Below are positions 32,214 through 43,006 of a stretch of DNA of 64,000 bases, in pieces. The stretch is from contig NZ_LZMD01000033.1 in the NCBI RefSeq assembly GCF_001668575.1, forward strand, positions 41,677-105,676. Reading direction: 5' to 3'. The notes below the pieces were generated by a model that was not told the DNA's origin, searched no databases, and worked only from the letters and a program-made list of their open reading frames with translations. A program made the translations under genes and the position numbers. Numbering within the stretch: the stretch's first letter is position 1; each line of letters opens with the position of its first letter. This DNA comes from Mycobacterium sp. 1164985.4 (GTDB taxonomy: Bacteria > Actinomycetota > Actinomycetes > Mycobacteriales > Mycobacteriaceae).

Positions 32214-33926
32214 TCAGTGATGGCCGTTGGACGAATCCCCATCGCGTGAGCCGTGCCCGTTCGACGAGCCGGTGCGCGCCTGGTGCTCGGCCAGCGCGGT
32301 GAGCGCCCTGCGCTCGCCGGCGTGCAGCGCGGCGGCGAGCGCCTCGTGCTCCTCGATCGGATCGGCCGACAGGAAGCCACCGGTACCCGGCGCTCCCGCG
32401 GAGCCCAGCTTGTTCATCCGCTTCGGCAGGGCAGCGCCCTGGTACTCCAACGGAATCGGGTGGCCGTGCTCGTCCACCGGCCCCAGGGGTTGGTGCAGCT
32501 CGATGTAGGCACCGTGCGGCAGCCGTTTGATGATTCCGGTCTCGATGCCGTGTTCGAGCACCTCGCGGTCGCTGCGCTGCAGGCCGATGGCCCACCGGTA
32601 GGCGATGTAGTACACGATCGCGGGCAGCACCACCATGCCGATGCGGCCGATCCACGTCGTAGCGTTGAGCGAGATGTGGAACTTGAGCGCGATGATGTCG
32701 TTCATCGCGCACAGCGTGAACAGCATGTACAGCGAGATCGCGGCCGCGCCCAAAGCGGTTCGCACCGGAGCGTCACGCGGACGCTGCAGCAGGTTGTGAT
32801 GCGCGTCGTCGCCGGTGAGCTTCTTCTCGAGGTACGGGTAGGCGATCAGCAGCATGAACACCAGCCCCATGAACAGCGCCACCCACGTCGAGGCCGGCAC
32901 GGTGTAGTTGCCGAGGTAGAGCTCCCACGGCGGGAAGATACGCGCCACACCCTCGGTCCACATCATGTAGAAGTCCGGCTGGCTACCCGCCGACACCTGA
33001 GATGGCTTGTAGGGCCCGAGGTTCCAGACCGGATTGATCGTCAGCAGACCACCCATCAGGCCGAGGATGCCGACCGTCATCGCGAAGAACGCGCCCGACT
33101 TGACCGCGAACACCGGCATGACGCGCACGCCGACGACGTTGGTCTCGGTGCGGCCCGGGCCGGGGAACTGGGTGTGCTTCTGGAACCACACCAGGGCCAG
33201 GTGAAGCCCGATCAGCGCCAACATGATTCCGGGGATCAGCAGGATGTGCAGCGCGTACATCCTGGGAATCCAGTATCCGTCCTCGCTGCACATGTATCCG
33301 ACTCCGCCGCACGGGAAGTCGCCACCGAACAGCGCCCAGTGCAACCAGGTGCCGATCACCGGCATGCCGAGCGAGATCGACGACAGCGCGGCCCGCAGCC
33401 CGATGCCGGAGAGCAGGTCGTCGGGCAGCGAGTAGCCGAAGTAGCCCTCGAACATCGCCAGGATCAGCAGCAGGGCCCCGATCACCCAGTTCGCCTCGCG
33501 CGGCCGCCGGAAGGCGCCGGTGAAGAAGATGCGTGCCAGGTGGACCATGATCGCCGCCGCGAACAGCAGCGCTGCCCAGTGGTGGATCTGACGGACGAAC
33601 AGCCCGCCACGGACCTCGAAGCTGATGTCGAGCGTCGACGCGTAGGCCTTCGACATCTCCACACCGCGCAGCGGTTGGTAGACACCGTTGTAGGTCACCT
33701 CGGCCATCGACGGGTCGAAGAAGAGCGTCAGGTACACGCCCGTGATCAGCAGGACGATGAAGCTGTACAACGCGATCTCGCCCAACAGGAAGGACCAGTG
33801 GGTCGGGAACACCTTGTTCAGTTGGCGTCGCACCGCCGCGGACGGGTGGTAGCGCGAGTCGATCGCATTCCCTTGGTGGGCCGCGATTTCGGCGACGTTC
33901 GGCGGTTTCGGCAATTTCGGACTCAT
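32214..33926 (-). CDS. qcrB: Cytochrome bc1 (menaquinol--cytochrome c reductase) subunit QcrB
   Basis: A 570-residue cytochrome b subunit with about nine transmembrane helices and a long cytoplasmic C-terminus (from about residue 440). Haem ligand histidines are in [13 protein letters not shown] (near 112) and the fourth helix region [11 protein letters not shown] (near 228); the quinol site carries FPPWELYL (near 330; PPWE corresponds to the PEWY motif). QcrB oxidises menaquinol in the supercomplex and is the target of imidazopyridine inhibitors in this genus. The ATG overlaps the qcrA stop by 4 bases. The C-terminal tail is somewhat longer than in M. tuberculosis. Confidence 0.97.
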   Translation of the reverse strand: MSPKLPKPPNVAEIAAHQGNAIDSRYHPSAAVRRQLNKVFPTHWSFLLGEIALYSFIVLLITGVYLTLFFDPSMAEVTYNGVYQPLRGVEMSKAYASTLDISFEVRGGLFVRQIHHWAALLFAAAIMVHLARIFFTGAFRRPREANWVIGALLLILAMFEGYFGYSLPDDLLSGIGLRAALSSISLGMPVIGTWLHWALFGGDFPCGGVGYMCSEDGYWIPRMYALHILLIPGIMLALIGLHLALVWFQKHTQFPGPGRTETNVVGVRVMPVFAVKSGAFFAMTVGILGLMGGLLTINPVWNLGPYKPSQVSAGSQPDFYMMWTEGVARIFPPWELYLGNYTVPASTWVALFMGLVFMLLIAYPYLEKKLTGDDAHHNLLQRPRDAPVRTALGAAAISLYMLFTLCAMNDIIALKFHISLNATTWIGRIGMVVLPAIVYYIAYRWAIGLQRSDREVLEHGIETGIIKRLPHGAYIELHQPLGPVDEHGHPIPLEYQGAALPKRMNKLGSAGAPGTGGFLSADPIEEHEALAAALHAGERRALTALAEHQARTGSSNGHGSRDGDSSNGHH

Positions 33927-35137
33927 GCTGTTTTCCGTTCCCAGAAGGCCGGCCCGACGGGTTCGATGAAGTCGCCGTTGGCGACGAGATACCCGTCCTG
34001 GTCGATGGTGATGGGCAGCTGCGCCAACGCGCGCGCAGCCGGGCCGAATATGGGTTTAGCGAAGTGCAACGCGTCGAACTGCGACTGGTGGCACGGGCAG
34101 AGGATGCGATACGACTGCTGCTCGTAAAGCGATGAGGGACAGCCCAGGTGAGAGCAGACCTTGGTGTAGGCGAACAGGTCGCCGAAGTTGAAGCTCTCCT
34201 GGCCCTTGCGCTTGACCACGCGGGGCATGTCCTGCGACTTGATCCGGATCAGCATGACCGGGTTCCGCACGCCCATCGCGATCTCCGCGAGGCGGTGGTG
34301 GGACTCCGTCGTGGTGCCGTCACCGTCGGACTCCCGCCACGGGAACACCGTTTCCATGCCGCCGGCGTCGATGTCCTCGGGCCGCATCTTGATGAACGTG
34401 CCGCTTCCGGTGGAACGCGCAAGGTAGATGGTTTCGCCCTCGAACCGCGGGGTCCAACCGGACGTCCACAACACCGCCTTTTTACCGTCGGCCGTCTGCA
34501 CCACCGGCTTCCACGGGTTCTTGATCAGCCCGCCCGCGAAGGCCACCAACGTGCCGAGGCCGAACGCGCCGAGCCCGATGCCCAGCGAGAGGCCGACGAG
34601 CTTGCGGCGCTTGATCCCCGAACCCTCCAGCGCATCGGTCAGGTTCGCCGCCACCGTCCTGCGCTGGATTTCGGGGGATGCGCCGTCGTGGCGCTCCTGG
34701 ATCGAGATCTCTTGCGGGATGAACTTCTTCTGATACAGCACCGCGCCGATGCCGATGGCGAGGATCGAGAGGCCGAAGGTCAACCCATACAAGGGAGTGG
34801 TCAGGCTGAACAGGAACTCGCCCTCGGAGCCGGGCGGCTGATACTCCCACGGCCAGAACAAGAACACCAGCAGCAATGCCAGGCCCGAAAAACCGCCCAG
34901 CATAAGCCAGTACGACACCACACGGCCGGCACGCTTCTCGGCCTTGGTGCCGGGAACCGGCCACCGGTCTTCCTTGTAGACGGTTTCGACGCCGTCGAGT
35001 CTGCCGCCGAGTTCGACTAGCTCCTCACGCGACATCGCCGCCAGTTCGGCATCGGTCGGCTGACCCGGCACGCCGCCGTGGCCTGGGGCATCCGTGCCCT
35101 TGGGGGTGTCGCCTGCGCCGTTACCCGGCTCGCTCAT
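33923..35137 (-). CDS. qcrA: Rieske iron-sulfur subunit QcrA
   Basis: A 404-residue actinobacterial-type Rieske protein with three N-terminal transmembrane helices (about 78-98, 110-130 and 182-202), unlike the single-helix proteins of other bacteria. The 2Fe-2S ligands are in CSHLGCPSS (near residue 333) and CPCHQSQFD (near 353). The N-terminal 60 residues are Gly/Pro-rich and acidic. The ATG at 35137 overlaps the qcrC stop as ATGA and the gene overlaps qcrB by 4 bases, giving the order qcrC-qcrA-qcrB. Confidence 0.97.
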   Translation of the reverse strand: MSEPGNGAGDTPKGTDAPGHGGVPGQPTDAELAAMSREELVELGGRLDGVETVYKEDRWPVPGTKAEKRAGRVVSYWLMLGGFSGLALLLVFLFWPWEYQPPGSEGEFLFSLTTPLYGLTFGLSILAIGIGAVLYQKKFIPQEISIQERHDGASPEIQRRTVAANLTDALEGSGIKRRKLVGLSLGIGLGAFGLGTLVAFAGGLIKNPWKPVVQTADGKKAVLWTSGWTPRFEGETIYLARSTGSGTFIKMRPEDIDAGGMETVFPWRESDGDGTTTESHHRLAEIAMGVRNPVMLIRIKSQDMPRVVKRKGQESFNFGDLFAYTKVCSHLGCPSSLYEQQSYRILCPCHQSQFDALHFAKPIFGPAARALAQLPITIDQDGYLVANGDFIEPVGPAFWERKTA

Positions 35138-35940
35138 GCTCGCGCTCCGATCCACAGGGCCGCGACTATGACGGCCACCATGCCGATGATCCAGGCCGCC
35201 ATACCCTCGGGCGCCGGGCCGAACCCGCCGAGGCCGTAGCCGCCGTAGCTGGGAGTCTCCGCCGATTCGCGGACGTAGGCGACGATGTCGCGCTTCTCGT
35301 CCGGTGTCAGCTGTCGGTCCGAGAACTTGGGCATGTTCTGAGGACCAGTGAGCATCGCGGTGTAGATCTGCGCGGGGTTGGCTTCTCCAAGGTCGGGCGC
35401 GTACTTACCCGACGACAAGGCGCCGCCCTTACCGGTGAAGTTGTGGCACGATGCGCAGTTCAACCGGAACAAGTCGCCGCCGCGGGCGACGTTGTCGCCG
35501 AGCAGGGACTCCTGCGCGACCCCGCCATTTGCGTCACGCGGGACGACGGGGCCGCCGCCGTTGGCCTGAACATAGGCCCCGAGCGCGTCGGTCTGGGCCT
35601 CATCGAACACCGGCGCCTTCCGTGGAGCCTGGGCCTCGCCGCGCATCGCGGGCATGCGGCCGGTGGAGACCTGGAAGTAGACCGCAGCCTCGCCGACGCC
35701 GACGAGGCTGGGGCCGCGGTCCGGCACGCCCTGGAGGTTGGCGCCGTGGCAGGTCACGCATGAGGTGTCGAACAACTGCTTACCGGTGCGCAGCAGCGCC
35801 GACTGCGATTCGTCGGCTACCGCGACCTGCGGCGAGGGCGTCAGGGTGGCGGCCAGACCGCCCGCGACGCCCAGTCCGAGCAGCAGCAGGACAGCACCTG
35901 ACAGGCGCCTGCGTAGCCGACGGCGCGACTTGTCGGTCAT
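35134..35940 (-). CDS. qcrC: Dihaem cytochrome c subunit QcrC
   Basis: A 268-residue cytochrome with an N-terminal basic segment and transmembrane/signal anchor (about 15-35), two c-type haem sites (CVTCHGAN near residue 63 and CASCHNF near 163) and a C-terminal helix (about 245-262). It passes electrons directly to CtaC CuA, replacing a soluble cytochrome c. The ATG at 35940 is preceded by GAAGGGG at suitable spacing and by a tandem duplication of the ctaE end; the frame is open upstream but the duplicated sequence is not part of the homologues. Confidence 0.97.
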   Translation of the reverse strand: MTDKSRRRLRRRLSGAVLLLLGLGVAGGLAATLTPSPQVAVADESQSALLRTGKQLFDTSCVTCHGANLQGVPDRGPSLVGVGEAAVYFQVSTGRMPAMRGEAQAPRKAPVFDEAQTDALGAYVQANGGGPVVPRDANGGVAQESLLGDNVARGGDLFRLNCASCHNFTGKGGALSSGKYAPDLGEANPAQIYTAMLTGPQNMPKFSDRQLTPDEKRDIVAYVRESAETPSYGGYGLGGFGPAPEGMAAWIIGMVAVIVAALWIGARA

Positions 35941-35950
35941 CGAACCCCTT

Positions 35951-36665
<715 letters not shown>

Positions 36666-36678
36666 TCATAATCGCGAG

Positions 36679-37746
36679 GTGGCTCATACGGACAAACCCG
36701 ATCCCTTCGCCTGGCCCCGGATCCTGGGCCGGCTCACCACCGGCCAGTCGCTCGAGATCGGGCAGGCGGCGTGGGCGATGGATCAGATCATGACTGGCGC
36801 GGCCACGCCCGCTCAGATCGCCGGTTTCGGGGTGGCGATGCGGATGAAGCGCCCGACGTCGGCCGAGGTGACCGAACTGGCCGACACGATGCTCAAACAC
36901 GCGCGGCGGGTTCCCACAGACGTGATCGGCACCGCGACCGTCGACGTGGTGGGCACCGGCGGGGACGGCGCCAACACCCAGAATCTGTCGACGATGGCGG
37001 CGATCGTCGTCGCGGCCGCCGGGGTGCCGGTGATCAAGCACGGGAACCGCGCCGCGTCGTCGCTCTCCGGGGGAGCCGACACGCTCGAGGCGCTCGGGGT
37101 GCGCATCGACCTCGGACCCGACGAGGTCGCGCGCAGCGTCGCCGAGGTCGGGATCGGGTTCGCATTCGCGCCGCACTTCCACCCGTCGTACCGGCACGCG
37201 GGTGTGGTGCGCCGCGAACTCGGGGTGCCGACGGTCTTCAACCTGCTCGGCCCGTTGACGAATCCGGCATCGCCGCGGGCCGGGCTGGTCGGGTGCGCAT
37301 GGGGCGAGCTGGCCGAGGTGATGGCCGGCGTGTTCGCGAGCCGGGGGTCGAGTGTGTTGGTGGTGCACGGCGACGACGGTCTCGACGAACTCACCACCAC
37401 CACGACCAGCACGATCTGGCGGGTGCAGGCGGGCACGGTCGAGCGGCTGAAGTTCGACCCGGCCGCGTTCGGGTTCGCCCGCGCCGAGATCTCCGAACTG
37501 GTCGGCGGCGACGCGGAGGCCAACGCGGCGTCGGTGCGCGCGGTGTTCGGCGGTGCACCCGGTGCGGTGCGCGACGCGGTGATCCTCAACGCCGCAGGCG
37601 CTTTGGTGGCGCACGCGGGGCTAGCCAGCGACGCCAAATGGCTGCCCGCCTGGGAGAGCGGGCTGGCCAGAGCGGCCGAGGCCATCGACTCCGGGGCGGC
37701 CGAACAGCTCCTCGCGCGTTGGGTGCGGTTCAGTCAGCAGGCTTGA
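36679..37746 (+). CDS. trpD: Anthranilate phosphoribosyltransferase TrpD
   Basis: A 355-residue enzyme of tryptophan synthesis that attaches phosphoribose to anthranilate. The PRPP loop [16 protein letters not shown] is near residue 92, [21 protein letters not shown] near 118, and the metal-binding region [11 protein letters not shown] near 238. The GTG at 36679 was chosen by homology and because it follows GCGAGG. The 3' end overlaps the convergent exonuclease gene by 126 bases. Confidence 0.96.
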   Translation: MAHTDKPDPFAWPRILGRLTTGQSLEIGQAAWAMDQIMTGAATPAQIAGFGVAMRMKRPTSAEVTELADTMLKHARRVPTDVIGTATVDVVGTGGDGANTQNLSTMAAIVVAAAGVPVIKHGNRAASSLSGGADTLEALGVRIDLGPDEVARSVAEVGIGFAFAPHFHPSYRHAGVVRRELGVPTVFNLLGPLTNPASPRAGLVGCAWGELAEVMAGVFASRGSSVLVVHGDDGLDELTTTTTSTIWRVQAGTVERLKFDPAAFGFARAEISELVGGDAEANAASVRAVFGGAPGAVRDAVILNAAGALVAHAGLASDAKWLPAWESGLARAAEAIDSGAAEQLLARWVRFSQQA

Positions 37747-39462
37747 GCCGGCGATCTGTTCGGCAGCGACGCGGGCCGAGCGCGCCGACGCGGCCCAGGC
37801 CGCCCACCGGCCCGCCGCGTGTGCTGGCGTGCAGTACCCGTCGTCTGCGCGAACGATGCGCACGCCGGGCTGGTACAGCCACCGCGCGATCAGCGCGGTC
37901 TCCTCGACCAGTGCGCCGCCCAACGGCGCCGGCGACGACAGAACCGCTTGTGCCCCAGCGCAGATCGCGTCGACGACCGGCATGGGTGGGACGCCACGCG
38001 GGGCGTTGCCCGCGGCCGCCAGCTGGCCGTTGCGGACCACCGCGAGGTGCCAACCGCCGCTGCCGTCGGGACGCGCCGCCACGAGTTCGGTGACGGCGGC
38101 CAGCGCCCGCAGCCGCTGCCCGCGCCATAACCCGTCGATCGCGGCGGCGGCGTGATCGCGCACCCGCGCCGCGGTCTCGTAGCGGCCGCGGTCGGCGAGG
38201 TCCGCGATATGCGCCATCACGGCGGCCAGGGCGCTGCTGTCGCGGCCGGCCATCAGGTCGGCGGCCTGTGCGACCGTCCCGGCGTACTCGGCGGCGCTCG
38301 CATCGCGTGGCGCCGGGCAGGGTGAGAGCTCGCGTTCGGGGCAGGCCGGACCATGCACCGCGGTGCGCCTCAGCTTCTTGGTGCACGTTCGGACACCGGT
38401 GAACCGGGCCAGGAGCGCGGCGGTGTCGACCGCGTCGGCGCGGACGCGGAACGGGCCGATCACCGCGTCGTGCTTCGGGGTGCGCACGATCGAGAAACGG
38501 GGAAAGGCCTCGTCGGTCAACGTGATCCACCACCACCGCTGCGGGAACTTCGACCGCCGGTTGTAGGGCGGGGCGTGCGCGGCCAGCAGGCGGAGTTCGC
38601 GCACCCCGGCCTCCAGCTCGTGTGCGCACTCGACGTGGTCGACCGCCGTGGCGAGCGAAGCCATCTCCTTGATGCGGGTGCGCGAGTCCGAGCCGTTGAA
38701 GTACTGGCCGACGCGGCGTCGCAGGTCGACGGCGGTGCCGACGTAGAGGACCTCGGCGCCCGGCCCGCGGAACAGGTAGACGCCCGGCCGGTGGGGCAGC
38801 GCCGTGGCCAGGTGGCGGTTGCGCCGCTGCGCCGGGGTGACGTCGGGCAGATATCCCCGCAGGTCGGTGTAGGTGTGCACACCCTGATTGCCCACGCGCT
38901 CGATGAGCCCGTGCAGGACGTCGACAGTGGCGCGCGCGTCGTCGAGGGCGCGGTGCGTCGGCGTGGTGCTCGCGCCGAACAGCCGGGCCAGCGCGGAGAG
39001 CCGGACACTCGGCGCCTCGTCGCGGGTGAGCACCCGCCGGGCGAGCTTGACCGTGCACAGCACCGGCGGCTTCGGCCACGCGATCTGAGCCCGTTCGGCG
39101 GCGGCCCGCAGGAACCCGATGTCGAAGCCGGCGTTGTGCGCGACAAGCACGGCGCCGCGGGAGAATTCGAGGAACGCCGGCAACACCGACTCGATCTTGG
39201 GCGCGTTGCACACCATCGCGGTGGTGATCCCGGTCAGCGCCACGATCTGCGGCGGGATGCTGCGGCCCGGGTCGACCAGTGTCGCGAGCTCGCCGAGCAC
39301 CACACCGCCGCGCACCTTGACCGCACCGATCTCGGTGATCGAGTCGTGGTTGTCCCCGCTGGCGCGTCCCCCGGTGGTCTCCAGGTCGACGACGACGAAC
39401 GTGGTGTCGCGTAACGAGACGTCAGCCTGCCGATCGACATCGGCGAAGCTGAGCTGGCTCAC
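37621..39462 (-). CDS. DEDDh exonuclease fused to GIY-YIG nuclease domain (Rv2191-like)
   Basis: A 613-residue two-domain nuclease. Residues 20-185 are a DNA polymerase III epsilon-type exonuclease with [10 protein letters not shown] (DxE), [12 protein letters not shown] and [13 protein letters not shown] (HxxxxD). From about residue 215 a UvrC/Cho-type GIY-YIG domain follows ([18 protein letters not shown]...RRRVGQYF). It is probably a DNA-repair protein. The start is GTG ([10 protein letters not shown]). The last about 42 residues are read antisense to trpD and look non-conserved, so the stop may have been lost and the tail extended. Confidence 0.87.
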   Translation of the reverse strand: MSQLSFADVDRQADVSLRDTTFVVVDLETTGGRASGDNHDSITEIGAVKVRGGVVLGELATLVDPGRSIPPQIVALTGITTAMVCNAPKIESVLPAFLEFSRGAVLVAHNAGFDIGFLRAAAERAQIAWPKPPVLCTVKLARRVLTRDEAPSVRLSALARLFGASTTPTHRALDDARATVDVLHGLIERVGNQGVHTYTDLRGYLPDVTPAQRRNRHLATALPHRPGVYLFRGPGAEVLYVGTAVDLRRRVGQYFNGSDSRTRIKEMASLATAVDHVECAHELEAGVRELRLLAAHAPPYNRRSKFPQRWWWITLTDEAFPRFSIVRTPKHDAVIGPFRVRADAVDTAALLARFTGVRTCTKKLRRTAVHGPACPERELSPCPAPRDASAAEYAGTVAQAADLMAGRDSSALAAVMAHIADLADRGRYETAARVRDHAAAAIDGLWRGQRLRALAAVTELVAARPDGSGGWHLAVVRNGQLAAAGNAPRGVPPMPVVDAICAGAQAVLSSPAPLGGALVEETALIARWLYQPGVRIVRADDGYCTPAHAAGRWAAWAASARSARVAAEQIAGSSLLTEPHPTREELFGRPGVDGLGRSGQPALPGGQPFGVAG

Positions 39463-39569
39463 GGGTCGACGGTAGAAAACACCACCGACAGTCTCGGGTT
39501 GCCACGCGGCCGGGACTTGTCGGTGCCTCCCGATAGCGTGCGGACCGCACCGACCGAGAGGAGCCATTC

Positions 39570-39773
39570 GTGGGCACGGTGAAGATCGACTGCGACGACT
39601 GCGCGGTTCGCGGGCCTGGATGTCAGGACTGCGTCGTGAGCGTTCTGCTGGGCGTACCGGACACCTTGTTGGAGGACGAGCGCCGGGCGCTGGAGGTGCT
39701 CGCCGACGTCGGCCTGGCACCGCGGCTCCGGCTGGTACCGGTCCGACGGGACGGGAGTTCGGGTGTCGCCTGA
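39570..39773 (+). CDS. Small four-cysteine protein
   Basis: A 67-residue protein starting with GTG and preceded by GAGAGGAG. The N-terminus has four cysteines at positions 8, 11, 18 and 21 (C-x2-C-x6-C-x2-C), an arrangement that could bind zinc or a metal cluster. The remainder ([23 protein letters not shown]) is helical. The function is unknown; I believe similar small proteins occur upstream of ripC-like genes in other mycobacteria, from memory only. The good ribosome site and codon use support it as a real gene. Confidence 0.7.
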   Translation: MGTVKIDCDDCAVRGPGCQDCVVSVLLGVPDTLLEDERRALEVLADVGLAPRLRLVPVRRDGSSGVA

Positions 39774-39836
39774 CGACACGCGGCGTGGCGGGCGGCCGAA
39801 CGAAATATGAGCTGACTGTTAAATTTGCGTCTTCTG

Positions 39837-39866
39837 TTGGACAACCCCGATGCCGTTTCGTAACCT
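39837..39866 (+). promoter_or_regulatory. Possible promoter of ripC
   Basis: TTGGAC (39837-39842) and TAACCT (39861-39866) with an 18-base spacer, in an AT-richer stretch, 61 bases before the ripC start. The 153-base gap shows no recognisable c-di-AMP riboswitch, which precedes some actinobacterial cell-wall hydrolase genes. Confidence 0.35.
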
Positions 39867-39926
39867 GTCTGAGACCTAAGGGCAGTTCGACACGGCTTCG
39901 TTCCGGATGTTGAAGGACGCAAAATC

Positions 39927-41048
39927 TTGAGGCTCCACCGCACGCGCGTGACCATTCGCGGGTTTCTTCACCCCTTGGTTAGCGCGATAGTCGGTATCAC
40001 TTTCTTCGCAGGACTCTTCGCGGTCAGTGTGCAGGCCGACCCGGCTGACGACGCGCTGGCGAAGCTCAACGAGCTGTCGCGACAGGCCGAGCAGACCACC
40101 GAGGCGATGCACTCGGCGCAGCTGGATCTCGACAACAAGCTGGCCATCCAGCGGGATGCCGAGGCCAAGCATGCCGCCGACCAGGCGGCCGCCGACAAGG
40201 CCCGGCAGGAGCTGGCAAACTTCCAGGGTGCCGTCAACAAGGTTGCTGCGGCCCAATACATGGGCGGCAGGACCGATGGTCTGGACGCGATCCTGACCGC
40301 GAACTCACCGCAGGGCCTGATCGACCAGTTGTCCATCCAGCGCGTGATGGCCGCCGAGATGTCGGCGCAGATGAAGAGCTACCGCGAGATCGGAAAACAG
40401 GCTGCGCTGGCCGAGGAGGCCTCCGCGAAGTCGGCTGCCGAGGCCAAGACCGCCGCCGAACAGGCCGCGGCTGTGCGGGCCGACCTGCAGTCCAAGCAGA
40501 GCCGGCTGCAGGTGCAGATGGCGGTCGTGAAGTCGCAGTACGAGGCGTTGACGCCGCATCAGCGCGAGGCGCTGGCGGCCGTCCCGCCCGGACCTCCGGT
40601 GCCGCCGCCCGCGCCGGTGCCGCCCGGCGGTGACCCTGCGGTGCTGGCCGCGCCACCCGCGCCGGGCGCCATCCCGCCGGGCGACATGGCACCGCCGGTG
40701 GGCGGCCATTCCGCGACCGTGATCCAGGCCGCGCTGAGCCGCATCGGCTCGCCGTACACCTGGGGCGGATCCGGCCCCAACGCCTTCGACTGCTCCGGAC
40801 TGGTGATGTGGTCGTTCCAGCAGGCCGGCATCTCGCTGCCGCACTCCAGCCAGGCCCTGGCCAACGGCGGGCAGGCGGTGTCGCGGGATCAGATGCAGCC
40901 GGGCGACCTGGTGACGTACTACTCCGATGCCTCGCACGTCGGCATCTACATCGGTGACGGAATGATGGTGCACGCCTCGACCTACGGCACGCCGGTGCGA
41001 GTCGCTCCGGTGGACAATGCGCCGATCTACAACGTCCGCCGTTACTGA
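39927..41048 (+). CDS. ripC: NlpC/P60 peptidoglycan endopeptidase RipC
   Basis: A 373-residue secreted hydrolase. A signal peptide (to about residue 36) is followed by a long coiled coil (about 40-215, rich in Ala, Glu, Lys and Gln), a Pro/Gly linker, and an NlpC/P60 domain with the catalytic cysteine in NAFDCSGLV (near residue 287), histidine in SHVGIYIG (near 337) and a third polar residue in HASTYG. In M. tuberculosis RipC (Rv2190c) is activated through its coiled coil by FtsEX and cuts peptide stems in division. The best start is TTG at 39927 with AAGGACG upstream; a GTG at 39948 would shorten the signal peptide. Confidence 0.92.
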   Translation: MRLHRTRVTIRGFLHPLVSAIVGITFFAGLFAVSVQADPADDALAKLNELSRQAEQTTEAMHSAQLDLDNKLAIQRDAEAKHAADQAAADKARQELANFQGAVNKVAAAQYMGGRTDGLDAILTANSPQGLIDQLSIQRVMAAEMSAQMKSYREIGKQAALAEEASAKSAAEAKTAAEQAAAVRADLQSKQSRLQVQMAVVKSQYEALTPHQREALAAVPPGPPVPPPAPVPPGGDPAVLAAPPAPGAIPPGDMAPPVGGHSATVIQAALSRIGSPYTWGGSGPNAFDCSGLVMWSFQQAGISLPHSSQALANGGQAVSRDQMQPGDLVTYYSDASHVGIYIGDGMMVHASTYGTPVRVAPVDNAPIYNVRRY

Positions 41049-41868
41049 CCGCCGCAGTGCCGCGCACGCGAGGAACAGGTCCAAACTCGCCGCGCTGTTG
41101 CTCGCCGAGTTGATCTGCGCGCTGTTGCTCATCGGTCGCTCCGAGGTGCCGTCCGGCCCGATGGTGGCCACGCCTCCCACGCCCGCATCGCTGACTACGC
41201 CAACCGCGGCGTCGCGCACGCACACGCTCGGCGACGGCCGGGTGGTCCGGTTGATGAATCTGGGTGGGCCGCGGACCGAGGGGTTGGAGTCGCGGCTCGA
41301 GGCCGAGATGGAGGCCGCCTCGGAGGCGGTCACCGCGTTCTGGGGCCCCGACTGGCCGCGTGAGGTCGTGATCGCGGTCGCTGGCACCGACGCGCAGTTC
41401 GCGTCCCTCGGCGGCGGCGACACCCACACCGCGGCGACCACCACCGACGAGAGGATCATGTTCGCGCCCGGAGCCGCGGATCTCGGCGACGCCGCCCTGC
41501 GAATCGTTTTGCGCCACGAGCTTTTCCACTACGCGTCTCGCGCCGCGACCGCCCCGGACGCGCCCCGCTGGCTGACCGAGGGCGTCGCGGACTACGTCGC
41601 TCGGCCCGCCACGACGAAGCCGGGCTCCTTGACCCTCGCGCTGCCCACCGACGCCGAGCTGGCCGGACCTGCGCGTTCCCAGGCCTACGACCGGGCCTGG
41701 TGGTTCAGCCGGTTCGTCGCCGACCGCTACGGCGCCGGCACGCTGCTCGAGCTGTACCGACGGGCGTGCGTTGTGGGCCATCCCGACGTCGCCACGGCGG
41801 TGCGCGACGTCCTCGGGGCGGACCTCGACGCCGTGCTCGCCGGGTGGCGGCAGTGGGCGAGCCGATGA
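41017..41868 (+). CDS. Membrane-anchored HExxH peptidase-like protein (Rv2189c-like)
   Basis: A 283-residue protein with one N-terminal transmembrane segment (about residues 23-41) and an extracytoplasmic domain carrying a metalloprotease HExxH motif (RHELFHY near residue 166) followed by RWLTEGVADYVA, the glutamate-containing downstream helix of gluzincins. It thus resembles peptidase MA-like proteins. The substrate is unknown. The ATG at 41017 overlaps ripC by 32 bases, and no better start is visible before the membrane segment, so coupling with ripC is likely. It ends one base before pimB. Confidence 0.75.
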   Translation: MRRSTTSAVTDRRSAAHARNRSKLAALLLAELICALLLIGRSEVPSGPMVATPPTPASLTTPTAASRTHTLGDGRVVRLMNLGGPRTEGLESRLEAEMEAASEAVTAFWGPDWPREVVIAVAGTDAQFASLGGGDTHTAATTTDERIMFAPGAADLGDAALRIVLRHELFHYASRAATAPDAPRWLTEGVADYVARPATTKPGSLTLALPTDAELAGPARSQAYDRAWWFSRFVADRYGAGTLLELYRRACVVGHPDVATAVRDVLGADLDAVLAGWRQWASR

Positions 41869-41869
41869 C

Positions 41870-43006
41870 GTGAGCCGGGTTCTGTTGGTCACCAACGACT
41901 TTCCACCGCGCCGCGGTGGCATCCAGTCCTACCTGCAGGAGCTGGTCGACCACCTCGTCGCCGACGGGCAGCATGCGCTGACGGTGTACGCGCCGAAGTG
42001 GAAGCGCTCCGACGACTTCGACCGCGCCGCCCCGTACCGGGTCGTACGGCATCCGACCACCCTCATGCTCCCCGAACCGTCGGTGATCGGCCGGATGCGG
42101 CGCCTCGTCGAGGAGACCTCCGCGGAGACGGTTTGGTTCGGTGCCGCGGCCCCGCTGGCGCTGATGGCGCCACTGGCCCGCGACGCGGGTGCCCGCAGGG
42201 TGATCGCCAGCACGCACGGACACGAAGTCGGGTGGTCGATGTTGCCGTTGGCCCGAAACGCGCTGCGGCGCATCGGATCCGGTACAGACGCGGTCACCTA
42301 CATCAGTCAGTACACCCGGCGCCGGTTCGCGTCGGCGTTCGGGCCGCGCGCCGCGCTCGAACACCTGCCGCCGGGCGTGGACACCGACCGGTTCACCCCC
42401 GACGAGGTCGCCCGCGCCGAGCTGCGCGCGCGCTACGGACTCGGCAACCGGCCCGTCGTCGTCTGTCTGTCGCGCCTCGTGCCACGTAAGGGGCAGGACA
42501 TGCTGATCCGGGCGATGCCGGCGATCCGGCAACGCGTGCCCGACGCCGCGCTGGTGATCGTCGGCGGCGGACCCTATCGGTCCACCCTGCATAAGCTGGC
42601 GGACAGCTTCGGCGTGGCCGAGCACGTCGTCTTCACCGACGCCGTTCCCGGCGACGAGCTGCCCGCCCATCACGCCATGGCCGACGTGTTCGCGATGCCG
42701 TGCCGCACGCGCGGCGCCGGACTGGACGTCGAGGGCCTGGGCATCGTCTACCTCGAGGCGTCCGCGTGCGGTGTCCCGGTGGTGGCCGGACGCTCCGGCG
42801 GGGCGCCCGAGACCGTGCGCGACGGCGAGACCGGGGTGGTGGTCGACGGCTGGGACGTCGGCGCTATCGCGGCGGCTGTCGGCGACCTGCTTGCCGACCC
42901 GGACCGTGCGGTCCGGATGGGTGCGGCGGGCAGACGCTGGGTGGTCGACAACTGGCAGTGGCATACACAGGCCAAGCGATTGTCGAACCTGCTCTATCCG
43001 GTGTAG
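41870..43006 (+). CDS. pimB: Phosphatidylinositol monomannoside mannosyltransferase PimB' (GT4)
   Basis: A 378-residue GT-B glycosyltransferase homologous to Rv2188c, which adds the second mannose from GDP-mannose to phosphatidylinositol monomannoside at the cytoplasmic face of the membrane. Motifs: [15 protein letters not shown] (residues 8-22, donor/acceptor glycine loop), [16 protein letters not shown] near 195, VGGGPYR near 232, and the [20 protein letters not shown]7E motif near 286. The start is GTG; homologues begin at the same place. The 3' end overlaps the convergent fadD15 gene by 13 bases. Confidence 0.94.
   Translation: MSRVLLVTNDFPPRRGGIQSYLQELVDHLVADGQHALTVYAPKWKRSDDFDRAAPYRVVRHPTTLMLPEPSVIGRMRRLVEETSAETVWFGAAAPLALMAPLARDAGARRVIASTHGHEVGWSMLPLARNALRRIGSGTDAVTYISQYTRRRFASAFGPRAALEHLPPGVDTDRFTPDEVARAELRARYGLGNRPVVVCLSRLVPRKGQDMLIRAMPAIRQRVPDAALVIVGGGPYRSTLHKLADSFGVAEHVVFTDAVPGDELPAHHAMADVFAMPCRTRGAGLDVEGLGIVYLEASACGVPVVAGRSGGAPETVRDGETGVVVDGWDVGAIAAAVGDLLADPDRAVRMGAAGRRWVVDNWQWHTQAKRLSNLLYPV

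Noticed and set aside
32253..34127. Plus-strand open frame of 624 codons
   Set aside because: Antisense to qcrB; His/Arg/Gln-rich low-complexity translation with no recognisable motif.
39774..39926. c-di-AMP (ydaO) riboswitch upstream of ripC
   Set aside because: The conserved core sequences of that riboswitch could not be found; only a promoter-like pair is visible.
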